A DNA stretch of 19,353 nt, taken from positions 1 through 19,353 of the forward strand of contig JAGATI010000045.1 of NCBI GenBank assembly GCA_017621295.1, read 5' to 3'. The translations under genes and the position numbers were made by a program. This DNA comes from Clostridia bacterium. GTDB lineage: Bacteria; Bacillota_A; Clostridia; TANB77; CAG-508. How positions within the stretch are numbered: position 1 is the stretch's first letter; every line of letters begins with the position of its first letter. Of the stretch, positions 1-8,004 are shown piece by piece. Below the pieces are notes generated by a model. The model saw nothing but the letters and a program-made list of their open reading frames with translations, was not told the DNA's origin and made no database searches.

Positions 1-2155
1 CATCTCTATTTCTTTAGATGTTATATTTTTATCTACAATAAATGCAACATCTTTTTTAACATTTGGGAATTTAGAAATCTCTTTAAATTTCATTTTTCCA
101 ACTTTCTTAGAAAGTAATCTACTTAAATTAATTTCAAATACAAAAACTTTATCTTTAGATACATTTGGATGTAATCTTCCGAACATAACCAACAATATCA
201 TTATTTACACTTATAGCAGCAGTTTGACCAGGGTGAAGTTCTTTTGGAAGCTCTTTATCTGTCACAAAACTATATCTACCACAAAATCCTAAATAATCTA
301 ATATTTCTTCTACTACACCTTTTATTACATAGAAATCTACTTCTGCTTTATTTAGTCCTAAGTAGTATTCCCCACACATTACTGAAGCAAGTTTTGTTTC
401 TTCTTTATATTCTTCTTGTTTCTTATAAAATCCTTTTCCTATTTCGAATATACTAATATCTTTTATATTACGAGCTTTATTATATTCATAAACTTTTAAT
501 AAAGATGGCAAAACACTATTTCTTAATGTATTTCTTTCTTCAGTCATTGGATCTAATAATTTTAGGCTTTCAAATTTATCTACCACATACTTGTTTACAT
601 CTTTCTCATTTACCAAAATATATGTTAATGTTTCATTAAGCCCTAAAGAAATCATTTTATTTCTTATTTTTCTAGTAGTTTTATCAAAACTTCCAGCTTT
701 CATAGGAAGACTTGGCAACTTTCCTTCAATATTATCTACACCATATATTCTACCTACTTCTTCTATCAAATCTTCTTTAATAGCTATATCTAATCTTCTT
801 GATGGCACAGACACTATAATTTCTTCATCCTTAGAAGCACATTCGAAATCTAATTTTCTAAATACATCTAAAATTTCTTCTTTTTTTAGTTTAGTTCCAA
901 GTACATTATTAATGTCTGAAACTTTTACCACTACTTCTTTACTTTCTTTATTTGTAGTATCATATTTTACTAAACCTGTAACAATTTTTGCATCTGCATA
1001 TTTTTCTAGTAAATGACATGCTCTTTCTATAGCCATATAAGTTCTCTTTGGGTCTAATCCCTTTTCAAAACGATTACTTGCTTCACTTCTTAATATCTTC
1101 TTAGATGTCTTTCTAACTTTTACAGAGTCAAATATAGCAGATTCTATAATTACATTTTTTGTATCACTTTCTACTTCTGTTGTAAGTCCTCCCATCACAC
1201 CTGCAAGACCTATTGCCTTTTTGCCATCAGAAATAACTATATCATTTTCATCTAAAACTCTTTCTATATTATCTAAGGTTGTTAACTTTTCGTTTTCACT
1301 TGCCATTCTAACTTCTAGTTTATTTTCTAATCTATCTGCATCATAAAAATGAAGTGGTTGACCTACTTCTAACATAACATAGTTGCTAATATCTACAACA
1401 TTATTGATTGGTCTAATTCCAGATGCTATAAGTCTACTTTTTATAAAATCCGGACTTTCTTTAATTACAACGTTCTCAGCCTTCTTTGATAAAAATAATG
1501 AACAATTATCTGTATTTATTTCTATAGAAAATTTATTATTTATATCTTCACCTTGCTCATTATATGATAAATCTATCTCCTTTACTTTTTTATCATATAT
1601 TGCACCTATTTCATATGCCATACCTAATATACTTAATAAATCTCCTCTATTAGCAGTTAGTTCAAAATCGATAACACTATCATCTAATTTTAAATATTTT
1701 ATTGGATCTTCACCAACGATTGCATCATTTCCTAATTCATGTATTCCATCTTTATCAATATCTCTCAAAAATTTATTTTCTATGCCTAATTCTTGCAGTG
1801 AACAAAGCATTCCATTAGATTCTTCTCCACGTATATTACCTTTTTTTATCTTAACATCACCTGGAAGATGTGCACCATCTAATGCAACTATTACTTTTAA
1901 TCCTTCTCTTACATTTGGTGCACCACATACAATATTTAAAGTTTCCTCTCCTATATTAACTTTACAAACATGTAAATGGTCAGAATCTGGATGATCTTTG
2001 CAAGATACTACTTCTCCTATAACTAATTTACTTGCATCAATTAAATTTCCTGCGTAGTCATATTCATTTCCAACTCTAGTCATATCTTCTGCTAAAGTTT
2101 TTACAGGAACATCTATATCTACATAATCTTTTACGAAATTCAAACTTAACTTCAT
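1..2155 (-). CDS. pheT: Phenylalanyl-tRNA synthetase beta subunit, 3' end outside window, one +1 shift at CGG
   Basis: PheT pairs with PheS in the alpha2-beta2 enzyme that charges tRNA-Phe; the beta subunit carries the tRNA-binding and editing domains. The ATG at 2155 begins MKLSLNFVKDYVDID, one base after the pheS stop. An EMAP/OB-type tRNA-binding domain lies at about residues 40-155 (HPDSDHLHVCKV), followed by B3/B4 (RPINNVVDISNYVMLE) and B5. The uninterrupted frame would end in a short non-homologous tail after GYV. At 181-179 there is an in-frame CGG (codon 659). Skipping its C gives GRLHPNVSKDKVFVFEINLS and then the start of the FDX-ACB anticodon-binding domain (KFPNVKKDVAFIVD), open to the window edge, so 718 residues are visible of a usual 790-800. 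The gene is essential, so the shift should be productive. Identity is certain; the shift reading is very likely. Confidence 0.95.
179..181 (-). other. +1 recoding site: CGG codon at a PheT glycine
   Basis: In-frame codons GTT CGG AAG. Dropping the C of CGG gives GTT GGA AGA TTA CAT, that is V-G-R-L-H, the conserved PheT segment before the FDX-ACB domain. Without the shift the frame closes within about 8 codons. Confidence 0.88.
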
Positions 2156-2156
2156 A

Positions 2157-3206
2157 TTACTCTTCATCCTTTCTATCAAATTGTTTTAAAAATCTTGTAT
2201 CATTTGTGTATAAATATCTCATATCTGTTATTCCATATCTAAACATTGCTAAACGGTCTATTCCTGTACCAAAAGCAAATCCTCCATATAAATCTGGATC
2301 ATATCCATTCATCTTTAATACATTTGGATGAACTATTCCTGCTCCTAATACTTCTATCCATCCTGTTTGTTTACACAAATTGCATCCTTTTCCACCACAT
2401 TTAAAACATGTGACATCAACTTCATAAGAAGGCTCTGTAAATGGGAAATAACTTGGTCTAAATCTTAAATTTAAATTTTCTCCAATTAATTTTCTAACAA
2501 ATACTTCTAATGTCCCTTTTAAATCTGCAAGTGATACATTATTTTCTTTTTTATCAATTACTAATCCTTCAACTTGATTAAATTGATGAGAATGTGTTGC
2601 ATCATCTTCTCTTCTATATGTTTTTCCTGTACAAATCATTCTAATAGGTGATTTTTCTTTATTAGCAAGCATTGTTCTTGCCTGTACACTTGATGTTTGT
2701 GTTCTTAATAAATACTCATCTGTAATATAAAAACTATCTTGCATATCTCTTGCTGGATGACCTTTTGGTAAATTTAATCTTTCAAAACAAAATTCATCTG
2801 TTTCAAGTTCTGGTCCATCAATAACATCATATCCCATAGATACAAATAAATCTTGTATTTCTTCTATTGTTCTATTAATTGGATGTTTGCTTCCTCTTTT
2901 AACTTTAGTACTTGGAAGTGTTACATCTATTTTTTCTTTTTCTAATTTTTCCTTCAATTCTTTTTCTTCAAATTCATTTTCTTTTTGTTTAATAAACTCT
3001 TCTAATTCCTGCTTTACACTATTTACCATATTACCAATAACAGGTCTTTCTTCTGGACTAAGATTTGCCATTCCTCTTAAAATAGTTGTAAGTTCACCTT
3101 TCTTCCCTAAAATTCTAACTCTAATATCATTTAAAGTTTTCTTATCTTTTGCATCTTCAATCAATGTTCTCGCAACATCTCTAATCTTTGTTATTTCTTC
3201 TTTCAA
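2157..3206 (-). CDS. pheS: Phenylalanyl-tRNA synthetase alpha subunit
   Basis: Catalytic subunit of the class II enzyme that charges tRNA-Phe. 349 residues, the normal length. The N-terminal third is a charged coiled coil (about 1-85). The core shows class II motif 2 (RTQTSSVQART, then YRREDDATHSHQFNQVEG) and motif 3 (GFAFGTGIDRLAMFRYGI). A cysteine cluster (CFKCGGKGCNLC, about residues 270-281) is typical of many Firmicutes PheS. The start is TTG at 3206, preceded by AGGGGG; no ATG fits the family N-terminus better. pheT begins one base after the stop, so the two are translationally coupled. A T-box leader precedes the gene. It has no in-frame CGG and needs no frame change. Confidence 0.97.
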   Translation of the reverse strand: MKEEITKIRDVARTLIEDAKDKKTLNDIRVRILGKKGELTTILRGMANLSPEERPVIGNMVNSVKQELEEFIKQKENEFEEKELKEKLEKEKIDVTLPSTKVKRGSKHPINRTIEEIQDLFVSMGYDVIDGPELETDEFCFERLNLPKGHPARDMQDSFYITDEYLLRTQTSSVQARTMLANKEKSPIRMICTGKTYRREDDATHSHQFNQVEGLVIDKKENNVSLADLKGTLEVFVRKLIGENLNLRFRPSYFPFTEPSYEVDVTCFKCGGKGCNLCKQTGWIEVLGAGIVHPNVLKMNGYDPDLYGGFAFGTGIDRLAMFRYGITDMRYLYTNDTRFLKQFDRKDEE

Positions 3207-3414
3207 TTTAAATCCCCCTTTTTATTTTAATATAATTAACTCATTATAGTTTAATACACTAACATTGTAGAGTAGTCTTGCTAAGCTTTAGATGTAAATA
3301 ATTTTTAGATTATACTGTTTGACTGGAATAATTTTAAAGCACCAATACAAAAAACTACTTGCAACAAACTATTTTTTTCTCTTTCATGTAATGATACACA
3401 AAAAATATACCACG

Positions 3415-3650
3415 AAAAAACTCCTCAATAGGACGATTATCTCGTGGTACCACCTAATTTCATATATCTAATCTCACATTAAATATATCTCATTTGCAGT
3501 TATAACGTAAACCACCGCTTTTCCCTACTACCATTTCAAGAAAAGAACTAAAAAGTGAAATTTCAAGTAACCCTTCAGTAATAAGCTTTCAGCAACTACT
3601 TATTATCTCTAATTTCTGACCCTTTAATTACTCTAATTTGCTTTTTAACA
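3415..3650 (-). promoter_or_regulatory. T-box leader controlling pheST
   Basis: On the minus strand the leader carries the T-box core AGGTGGTACCACGAG (3455-3441), the segment that pairs with the acceptor end of uncharged tRNA. An AGTAGTTGCTGAAAGC stretch near 3600-3585 resembles the AGTA/stem I part. Just 3' of the core, ACCACGA can pair with TCGTGGT across a small TCCT-ATTG-AGGA hairpin and a T6 run (about 3447-3410), the expected terminator/antiterminator switch. Lying 200-450 bases before pheS, it should respond to uncharged tRNA-Phe. Several TTC triplets occur in stem I, but I cannot fix the specifier without folding. Confidence 0.88.
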
Positions 3651-3658
3651 GTCTTTAT

Positions 3659-4666
3659 TTATTCCCCTTTAAAATACGCCTTATTTTCATTATACGCTCC
3701 AAAAGTTACAACATAATCTGAACATCCAATTGGCACTTGTGTCGCCAATCTTCCAGTTGTATTTTTTGTCTTAACATAATCTCTTGGACCAATAAAAATA
3801 GTACTTGTAATATATGTTGTTCCATTATACTTTATTGAACTAGATGTTAATCCTTCTACTTTTCCTGATACATCCCCATTGGCTCCTATAGAAGACATTG
3901 TGTAATCTACAAAATCCACATCATAATCTATTACTAACCATTCTAAACCTTCTTTTGGATCTTGATATTTATATATAGAAGAACCTGAACTCATGTATTC
4001 TTGAACTGCTTTTTTAGCATCTTCTCCTCTTGTAAAGTTTTTAACTTTAACATTTACATTTTCATATCCTTTAGTTTCAGTACTATATTTTGCAGCAGTT
4101 CCCCATTCACCTTTAGTAAGTGGAGCTTCTTTACTTGATGTTTTTGCATCTCCTATAACCACATTATTAGCTATATTATTTCCTACAGTATTATTTGCAA
4201 CTGTATTATTTGCTATTGTATTATTTGCTAATGAATTTCTAATTGTATTAGATGTAGTATTTCTTATAGTATTATTTTTAACTGTAGTATTTGAATTTCT
4301 TATATCATTAACAATTGAATCTATTTTATTTTCTGTAATTACATTTTTTATATTATCATTGTAAAATTTAAATCCGAAAAATATTACTCCTGAAATTAAA
4401 CATCCAAATAATAATAGTACTATAATAACTACTGCAATAATTATTGGTGCTTTACTCTTTTTCTTATTAACAACATTATTATTTTGTGCATAATTATTGT
4501 ATTGTTGCTGTCCAGTAGTACTTTGTCCTACTCTTGCATTATTTTGTTCTTGCATTGGCTGAGATACATTATTATTTTGTACATTTTGATTGTTTTCTTG
4601 CTCTTGATTAGTATTTTGTTGATTTTGATTATTTCCTTGTACCTCATTGTTATTTTGTTCGTCCAT
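3659..4666 (-). CDS. Asn/Gln-rich membrane-anchored protein with C-terminal extracytoplasmic domain
   Basis: 335 residues, not a named family to me. Residues 1-70 are a low-complexity Asn/Gln segment. A Lys cluster (NKKKSK) precedes one strong membrane segment at about 73-98. A Thr/Asn repeat of NNT(V/I)AN type follows (about 130-170), then a C-terminal region of about 165 residues (from KGEWGTAAKYSTE) that looks beta-rich. The order fits a cytosolic disordered tail, an anchor, a spacer and an exported domain, reminiscent of DUF4352-like surface proteins; that comparison is inference. The start is ATG 4666, preceded by GAGGGGGAT; the upstream in-frame ATG at 4681 overlaps that ribosome site and is less likely. 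The gene lies just upstream of the T-box leader in the same direction. Confidence 0.8.
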   Translation of the reverse strand: MDEQNNNEVQGNNQNQQNTNQEQENNQNVQNNNVSQPMQEQNNARVGQSTTGQQQYNNYAQNNNVVNKKKSKAPIIIAVVIIVLLLFGCLISGVIFFGFKFYNDNIKNVITENKIDSIVNDIRNSNTTVKNNTIRNTTSNTIRNSLANNTIANNTVANNTVGNNIANNVVIGDAKTSSKEAPLTKGEWGTAAKYSTETKGYENVNVKVKNFTRGEDAKKAVQEYMSSGSSIYKYQDPKEGLEWLVIDYDVDFVDYTMSSIGANGDVSGKVEGLTSSSIKYNGTTYITSTIFIGPRDYVKTKNTTGRLATQVPIGCSDYVVTFGAYNENKAYFKGE

Positions 4667-4735
4667 TTTTATCCCCCTCATTATTAATTTACTTAATTAT
4701 TTTATCTTTGTTTTCATAAAATGTCAATAATTCTC

Positions 4736-4777
4736 TTCCATTTTTGTATTATTTATAGTATAATTATATTGTATAAT
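4736..4777 (+). promoter_or_regulatory. AT-rich promoter region of the nfeD-SPFH pair
   Basis: Two TATAAT hexamers (4759-4764 and 4772-4777) lie 30-50 bases before the NfeD start. The first has only a weak -35 match (TTCCAT, 4736-4741) at 17 bases. In DNA this AT-rich the call rests mainly on position between divergent genes. Confidence 0.35.
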
Positions 4778-4806
4778 TTATTTTTTTAAGGGAGGACTTA
4801 AAAATT

Positions 4807-5259
4807 ATGTGGCAGTTTTGGTTAATTGCTGCTGGTATCTTTTTTGTATTTGAAATGATAACAGTTGGTTTCTTAGTCTTTTGGCTTGGAATTGCTGCTC
4901 TAATTACTATGATTGTAAGCTTTTTTACAGATAATATAGTAATTCAAACAGCTGTATTTGTTATCTCTTCAATATCATTAATTTTTCTAACCAAACCTTT
5001 TGTTAGAAAGTTTATGAACAGTAAAGATAATCTAGCTACAAATGCAAATTCAATCATAGGAAAAAACGGAATAGTAACAGAAGATATTAATTCTACATTA
5101 GGTACTGGATTAGTAAAATTAGGAGGAGAAACTTGGTCAGCAAAAAGTTATAACGAAGATTTTATTCCTAAAGGTTCTACTATCACTGTAACAAAAATAG
5201 ATGGTGTAAAAGCTGTTGTTACTATAAATTCTGAAGCAAAAGCTCAAATCTTGAATTAA
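4807..5259 (+). CDS. NfeD-like membrane protein
   Basis: 150 residues. Two or three hydrophobic segments fill about residues 3-62 (WLIAAGIFFVFEMITVGFLV, then FWLGIAALITMIVSFF and VFVISSISLIFL). A C-terminal OB-fold type domain follows (about 82-145, IIGKNGIVTEDINSTLGTG to VTKIDGVKAVV). This is the short NfeD/YuaF layout, known to partner stomatin/flotillin proteins in the membrane, and the next gene is exactly such a protein. The start is well fixed by AGGGAGGA nine bases upstream of ATG 4807. Codons AAC GGA at 5065-5070 contain an out-of-frame CGG that is read normally, a useful control for the recoding sites. Confidence 0.9.
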   Translation: MWQFWLIAAGIFFVFEMITVGFLVFWLGIAALITMIVSFFTDNIVIQTAVFVISSISLIFLTKPFVRKFMNSKDNLATNANSIIGKNGIVTEDINSTLGTGLVKLGGETWSAKSYNEDFIPKGSTITVTKIDGVKAVVTINSEAKAQILN

Positions 5260-5409
5260 ATTTTTAAAAGAAATTTTCGAAAAAATTTAAATAAAACAAA
5301 AAAACAAATCTCATAGAATTCAACATTATTAATGTAGAGTTACAAATTAGTTATTATTGTGCAAAATTTTAATATACATAAACAAAGTAAATTTAAGGAG
5401 GAAAAAAAT

Positions 5410-6321
5410 ATGTTATGGTTTTTTATTATAGTATTAATTATTGCTTTAATTATCGCATTTAAAACAATAAAAGTTGTTAAACAATCCGAGGTTTACATTA
5501 TTGAAAGACTTGGTAAATTTCACAAAATAGCAGATGCTGGTCTTACAATAATTATCCCATTTTTTGATCATGTTAGATCAGTTGTTAGTTTAAAACAACA
5601 AACAATGGATATCCCACCACAAGGAGTTATTACAAAAGATAATGTTACAATCACAATTGATACAGTAGTGTTTTATAAAATTACAGACCCTGCAAAAGCT
5701 GTATATGAAATTCAATCTTTAAAGAAAGGTATTGAATATTTAGCTATTACAACAATTCGTGATATTGTTGGTAAAATGGACTTAGATGAAACATTTAGTT
5801 CTCGTGATGCTATAAACGACCGTTTAAGAGTTATATTAGACGAAGCAACAGATCAATGGGGATGTAAAATAGATAGAGTTGAAATAAAAGATATTACACC
5901 ACCTGCTGATATCCGTGATGCAATGGAAAAACAAATGAATGCTGAAAGAAATAAAAGAGCTTTAATTCTTCAAGCTGAAGGTGAAAGACAATCTGCAATC
6001 ACACTTGCTGAAGGTAAAAAGCAAGCCGCAATTTTAGAAGCTGAAGCTGACCGTGAATCTGCAATTAGAAGAGCTGCCGGTGAAGCTGACGCAATAAAAC
6101 AAGTTGCAGAAGCTAAAGCACAAGAAATTGAAATGGTCTACAAAGCAATGATGAAAGCAAATCCAGATGATAAATTAGTTCAATTAAAATCTTTAGAAGC
6201 TTTAAAAGAAGTTGCAAATGGAGATGCTAATAAAGTATTTATTCCATTTGATGCAACAAAAGCTCTTGGAAGTTTAGGTGCTATTAAAGAAGTTATGAAA
6301 GATGATGGAAAGAAAAGATAG
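5410..6321 (+). CDS. SPFH/stomatin-like (band 7) membrane protein
   Basis: 303 residues. One N-terminal membrane anchor (about 2-20) is followed by the SPFH domain: YIIERLGKFHKIADAGLTII, MDIPPQGVITKDNV, then the conserved IKDITPPADIRDAM. An Ala/Glu/Arg-rich coiled coil follows (about 180-245, repeats of QAEGERQSAI type). This matches the QmcA/paraslipin branch that forms membrane scaffolds with NfeD proteins. The start is ATG 5410, behind AAGGAGG; an in-frame ATG at 5359 would add 17 polar residues before the anchor and has no comparable site. The gene follows the NfeD-like gene after 150 bases and ends at a strong terminator. GCC GGT at 6076-6081 is another out-of-frame CGG read normally. 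Confidence 0.93.
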   Translation: MLWFFIIVLIIALIIAFKTIKVVKQSEVYIIERLGKFHKIADAGLTIIIPFFDHVRSVVSLKQQTMDIPPQGVITKDNVTITIDTVVFYKITDPAKAVYEIQSLKKGIEYLAITTIRDIVGKMDLDETFSSRDAINDRLRVILDEATDQWGCKIDRVEIKDITPPADIRDAMEKQMNAERNKRALILQAEGERQSAITLAEGKKQAAILEAEADRESAIRRAAGEADAIKQVAEAKAQEIEMVYKAMMKANPDDKLVQLKSLEALKEVANGDANKVFIPFDATKALGSLGAIKEVMKDDGKKR

Positions 6322-6323
6322 AT

Positions 6324-6371
6324 AAAAATAAAAGAGAATCTTAAATTTAATTAAGATTCTCTTTTATTTTT
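6324..6371. terminator. Bidirectional terminator after the SPFH gene
   Basis: A perfect 21-bp inverted repeat (6324-6344 with 6351-6371), loop of 6 bases, with A-rich 5' and T-rich 3' flanks. It starts two bases after the SPFH stop and lies between convergent genes, so it can serve both strands. Confidence 0.9.
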
Positions 6372-6432
6372 ATATTTTATTTAAATTATAGTTGTAACTT
6401 TTTCTTCGAAAATATTTTATAATAATTGTATT

Positions 6433-6900
6433 TTATTTTTTCCTAAATAAACTTATAATCATATTCCAAATTTTTCTAAATAAATCATCTTGATATTTAA
6501 TTATTCCATTATTCTTATTTATGCTATTATTTATTTCATCATCAATATTTTGACTGGTCTCTGATTTATTTTTTTGTGCAAATATATCAACACTATATTT
6601 TATATTTTTTTCATAATTGCTATTCATTTCTTCTCTTGCTTGAAGTTTAATCATACCATCTCTTTGCTCAGGAGTTGCCAAATAATCCATCAAAAAACTA
6701 AATAAAATAGCTTTTGTTTCTGGAAGTAATATATTCTTCAAATTATCAAAGTCATTTGAAAAACAAAATATATGATTTACATTTCTCTGTTTTTCAATCA
6801 TATTTAGAATATCTTTTGGAATTTTTGAATACGCATCTTTTTCAAGATTATTTAGTATAACATATACCTCTTGAAATGCATTTTTATAAATTTCTGTCAC
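6433..6900 (-). CDS. Hypothetical protein, 155 aa
   Basis: No function recognised. It resembles a family of small uncharacterised Clostridia proteins: an N-terminal YKNAFQEVYVILNNL-type helix and IPKDILNMIEKQRN, a central LLPETKAILFSFLMDYLAT helix, a charged Asn/Lys linker (about 105-135), and a C-terminal DLFRKIWNMIISLFRKK amphipathic tail that could touch membrane. The start is GTG 6900 with GGGGG just upstream; the ribosome site lies inside the end of the gene at 6903, two bases away, so the two are co-translated. No signal peptide is seen. Confidence 0.7.
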   Translation of the reverse strand: MTEIYKNAFQEVYVILNNLEKDAYSKIPKDILNMIEKQRNVNHIFCFSNDFDNLKNILLPETKAILFSFLMDYLATPEQRDGMIKLQAREEMNSNYEKNIKYSVDIFAQKNKSETSQNIDDEINNSINKNNGIIKYQDDLFRKIWNMIISLFRKK

Positions 6901-6902
6901 AA

Positions 6903-7856
6903 TTATCCCCCAATTTCTCTTTCAGTATTTCTATTTAGTTCATTATTTATAATTTTTCTTGTTTTATCAACATTGCCTTTTTCAACCACACCTGTTAATT
7001 TTGCAATATCACGAACTGAAAGCCCTTCTTTTATTTTGCCACCATCCTCCTCTACGTTTATATTTTCGTTTTCTAGCTGAGGCATATACAAAACCTCTCT
7101 AGAATCATTAAAAATTGTAGCATTCGGAAATAGTTTTGATAATTTATTTATATATTCTTGGTCATATTCTTTTCTTCCTGTACATATTCCATTTACAAGA
7201 CTAGATGGTATCCCCCCTGGAATTGCTAGCCAATTACAAAATGGAGGCTTATTATTTAGATGAAAATCTTTTCCAGCAGGTGAATATGGTTCAATTAGAT
7301 TATCAAAAATTGCTATTTCTTCACTTGTGTATTCATCTTTCAATGTTTCTGGATTCTCTATCTTTTTCTTTTCATATTCAAAATAATCCATATGTATTAG
7401 ATCCTTTGTAGTTGGATTGCTTTCATCAAAAAATAGAAGAATAGAGCTATTATATCCATTTAATCTTCCACTATTTCGATGCTGACTAAACATTAATGGA
7501 TATTTGTCTTGCTCCTCAGTGTTCATCCTTGAAAGAAATGCACAAAATGTTCCTTCCATTTCGCTTTCTCTTATTCCAAACCATTCACTCGCCAAAATTC
7601 CTTCTTTTGCAATACTTTCTAATAACTCAATGTTATTTGTACATTGATGATTTAACATTCCTCCTTTAATCTCCACTAATCCATCTTTTAAAGTCATTGG
7701 TTTTATTGGTGTTTTCTTCGCATCATCATTAAATTTCATGTACATTTTTTCTATAGCACATATTAATTTTTGTTGCTCTTCACTTTCCATATGCCAATGC
7801 TCTGATAATAGCTTAAATTCACCCTCTTCACATAAATTCCCACCTTCAATTATCAT
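6903..7856 (-). CDS. Hypothetical protein, 317 aa, possible ADP-ribosyltransferase-like fold
   Basis: Not a named family to me. The middle runs GGMLNHQCTNNIELLESIAK, then EGILASEWFGI and TFCAFLSRM, a pattern (His, then LxSIxxEGI) seen in some mono-ADP-ribosyltransferase-like proteins. Later come CNWLAIPGGIPSSLVNGI and FPNATIFNDSREVLYMPQ. A C-terminal segment, LSVRDIAKLTGVVEKGNVDK, could be a small helix-turn-helix. There is no signal peptide or membrane segment. ATG 7856 is preceded by AAGGAG at about 10 bases. It is first of a two-gene unit with the 155-residue protein. The ART comparison is inference from pattern only. Confidence 0.65.
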   Translation of the reverse strand: MIIEGGNLCEEGEFKLLSEHWHMESEEQQKLICAIEKMYMKFNDDAKKTPIKPMTLKDGLVEIKGGMLNHQCTNNIELLESIAKEGILASEWFGIRESEMEGTFCAFLSRMNTEEQDKYPLMFSQHRNSGRLNGYNSSILLFFDESNPTTKDLIHMDYFEYEKKKIENPETLKDEYTSEEIAIFDNLIEPYSPAGKDFHLNNKPPFCNWLAIPGGIPSSLVNGICTGRKEYDQEYINKLSKLFPNATIFNDSREVLYMPQLENENINVEEDGGKIKEGLSVRDIAKLTGVVEKGNVDKTRKIINNELNRNTEREIGG

Positions 7857-8004
7857 ACTTATCTCACTCCTTTCTCCAGTAAAACTTAAGTTATATAAAT
7901 AAATTACCTATTAAACTTCTTCTACCAGATTCATCTTTTGCTAAAATCATTATATCATATAAATACACTTTAATCATTATTATAAAACTCATATATTCCA
8001 AATT

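Noticed and set aside
244..1994. Plus-strand ORFs opposite pheT and similar ORFs opposite pheS, copA, pyrF and tmk
   Set aside because: They lack ribosome sites and family signal, and are hydrophobic shadows of the minus-strand genes.
5260..5409. Small gene or regulator between the NfeD-like and SPFH genes
   Set aside because: AT-rich spacer with a TTTTCGAAAA-type palindrome but no convincing terminator or coding frame.
7857..8004. Gene or RNA between copA and the 317-residue protein
   Set aside because: 148 bases of AT-rich DNA with no clear hairpin or ORF.
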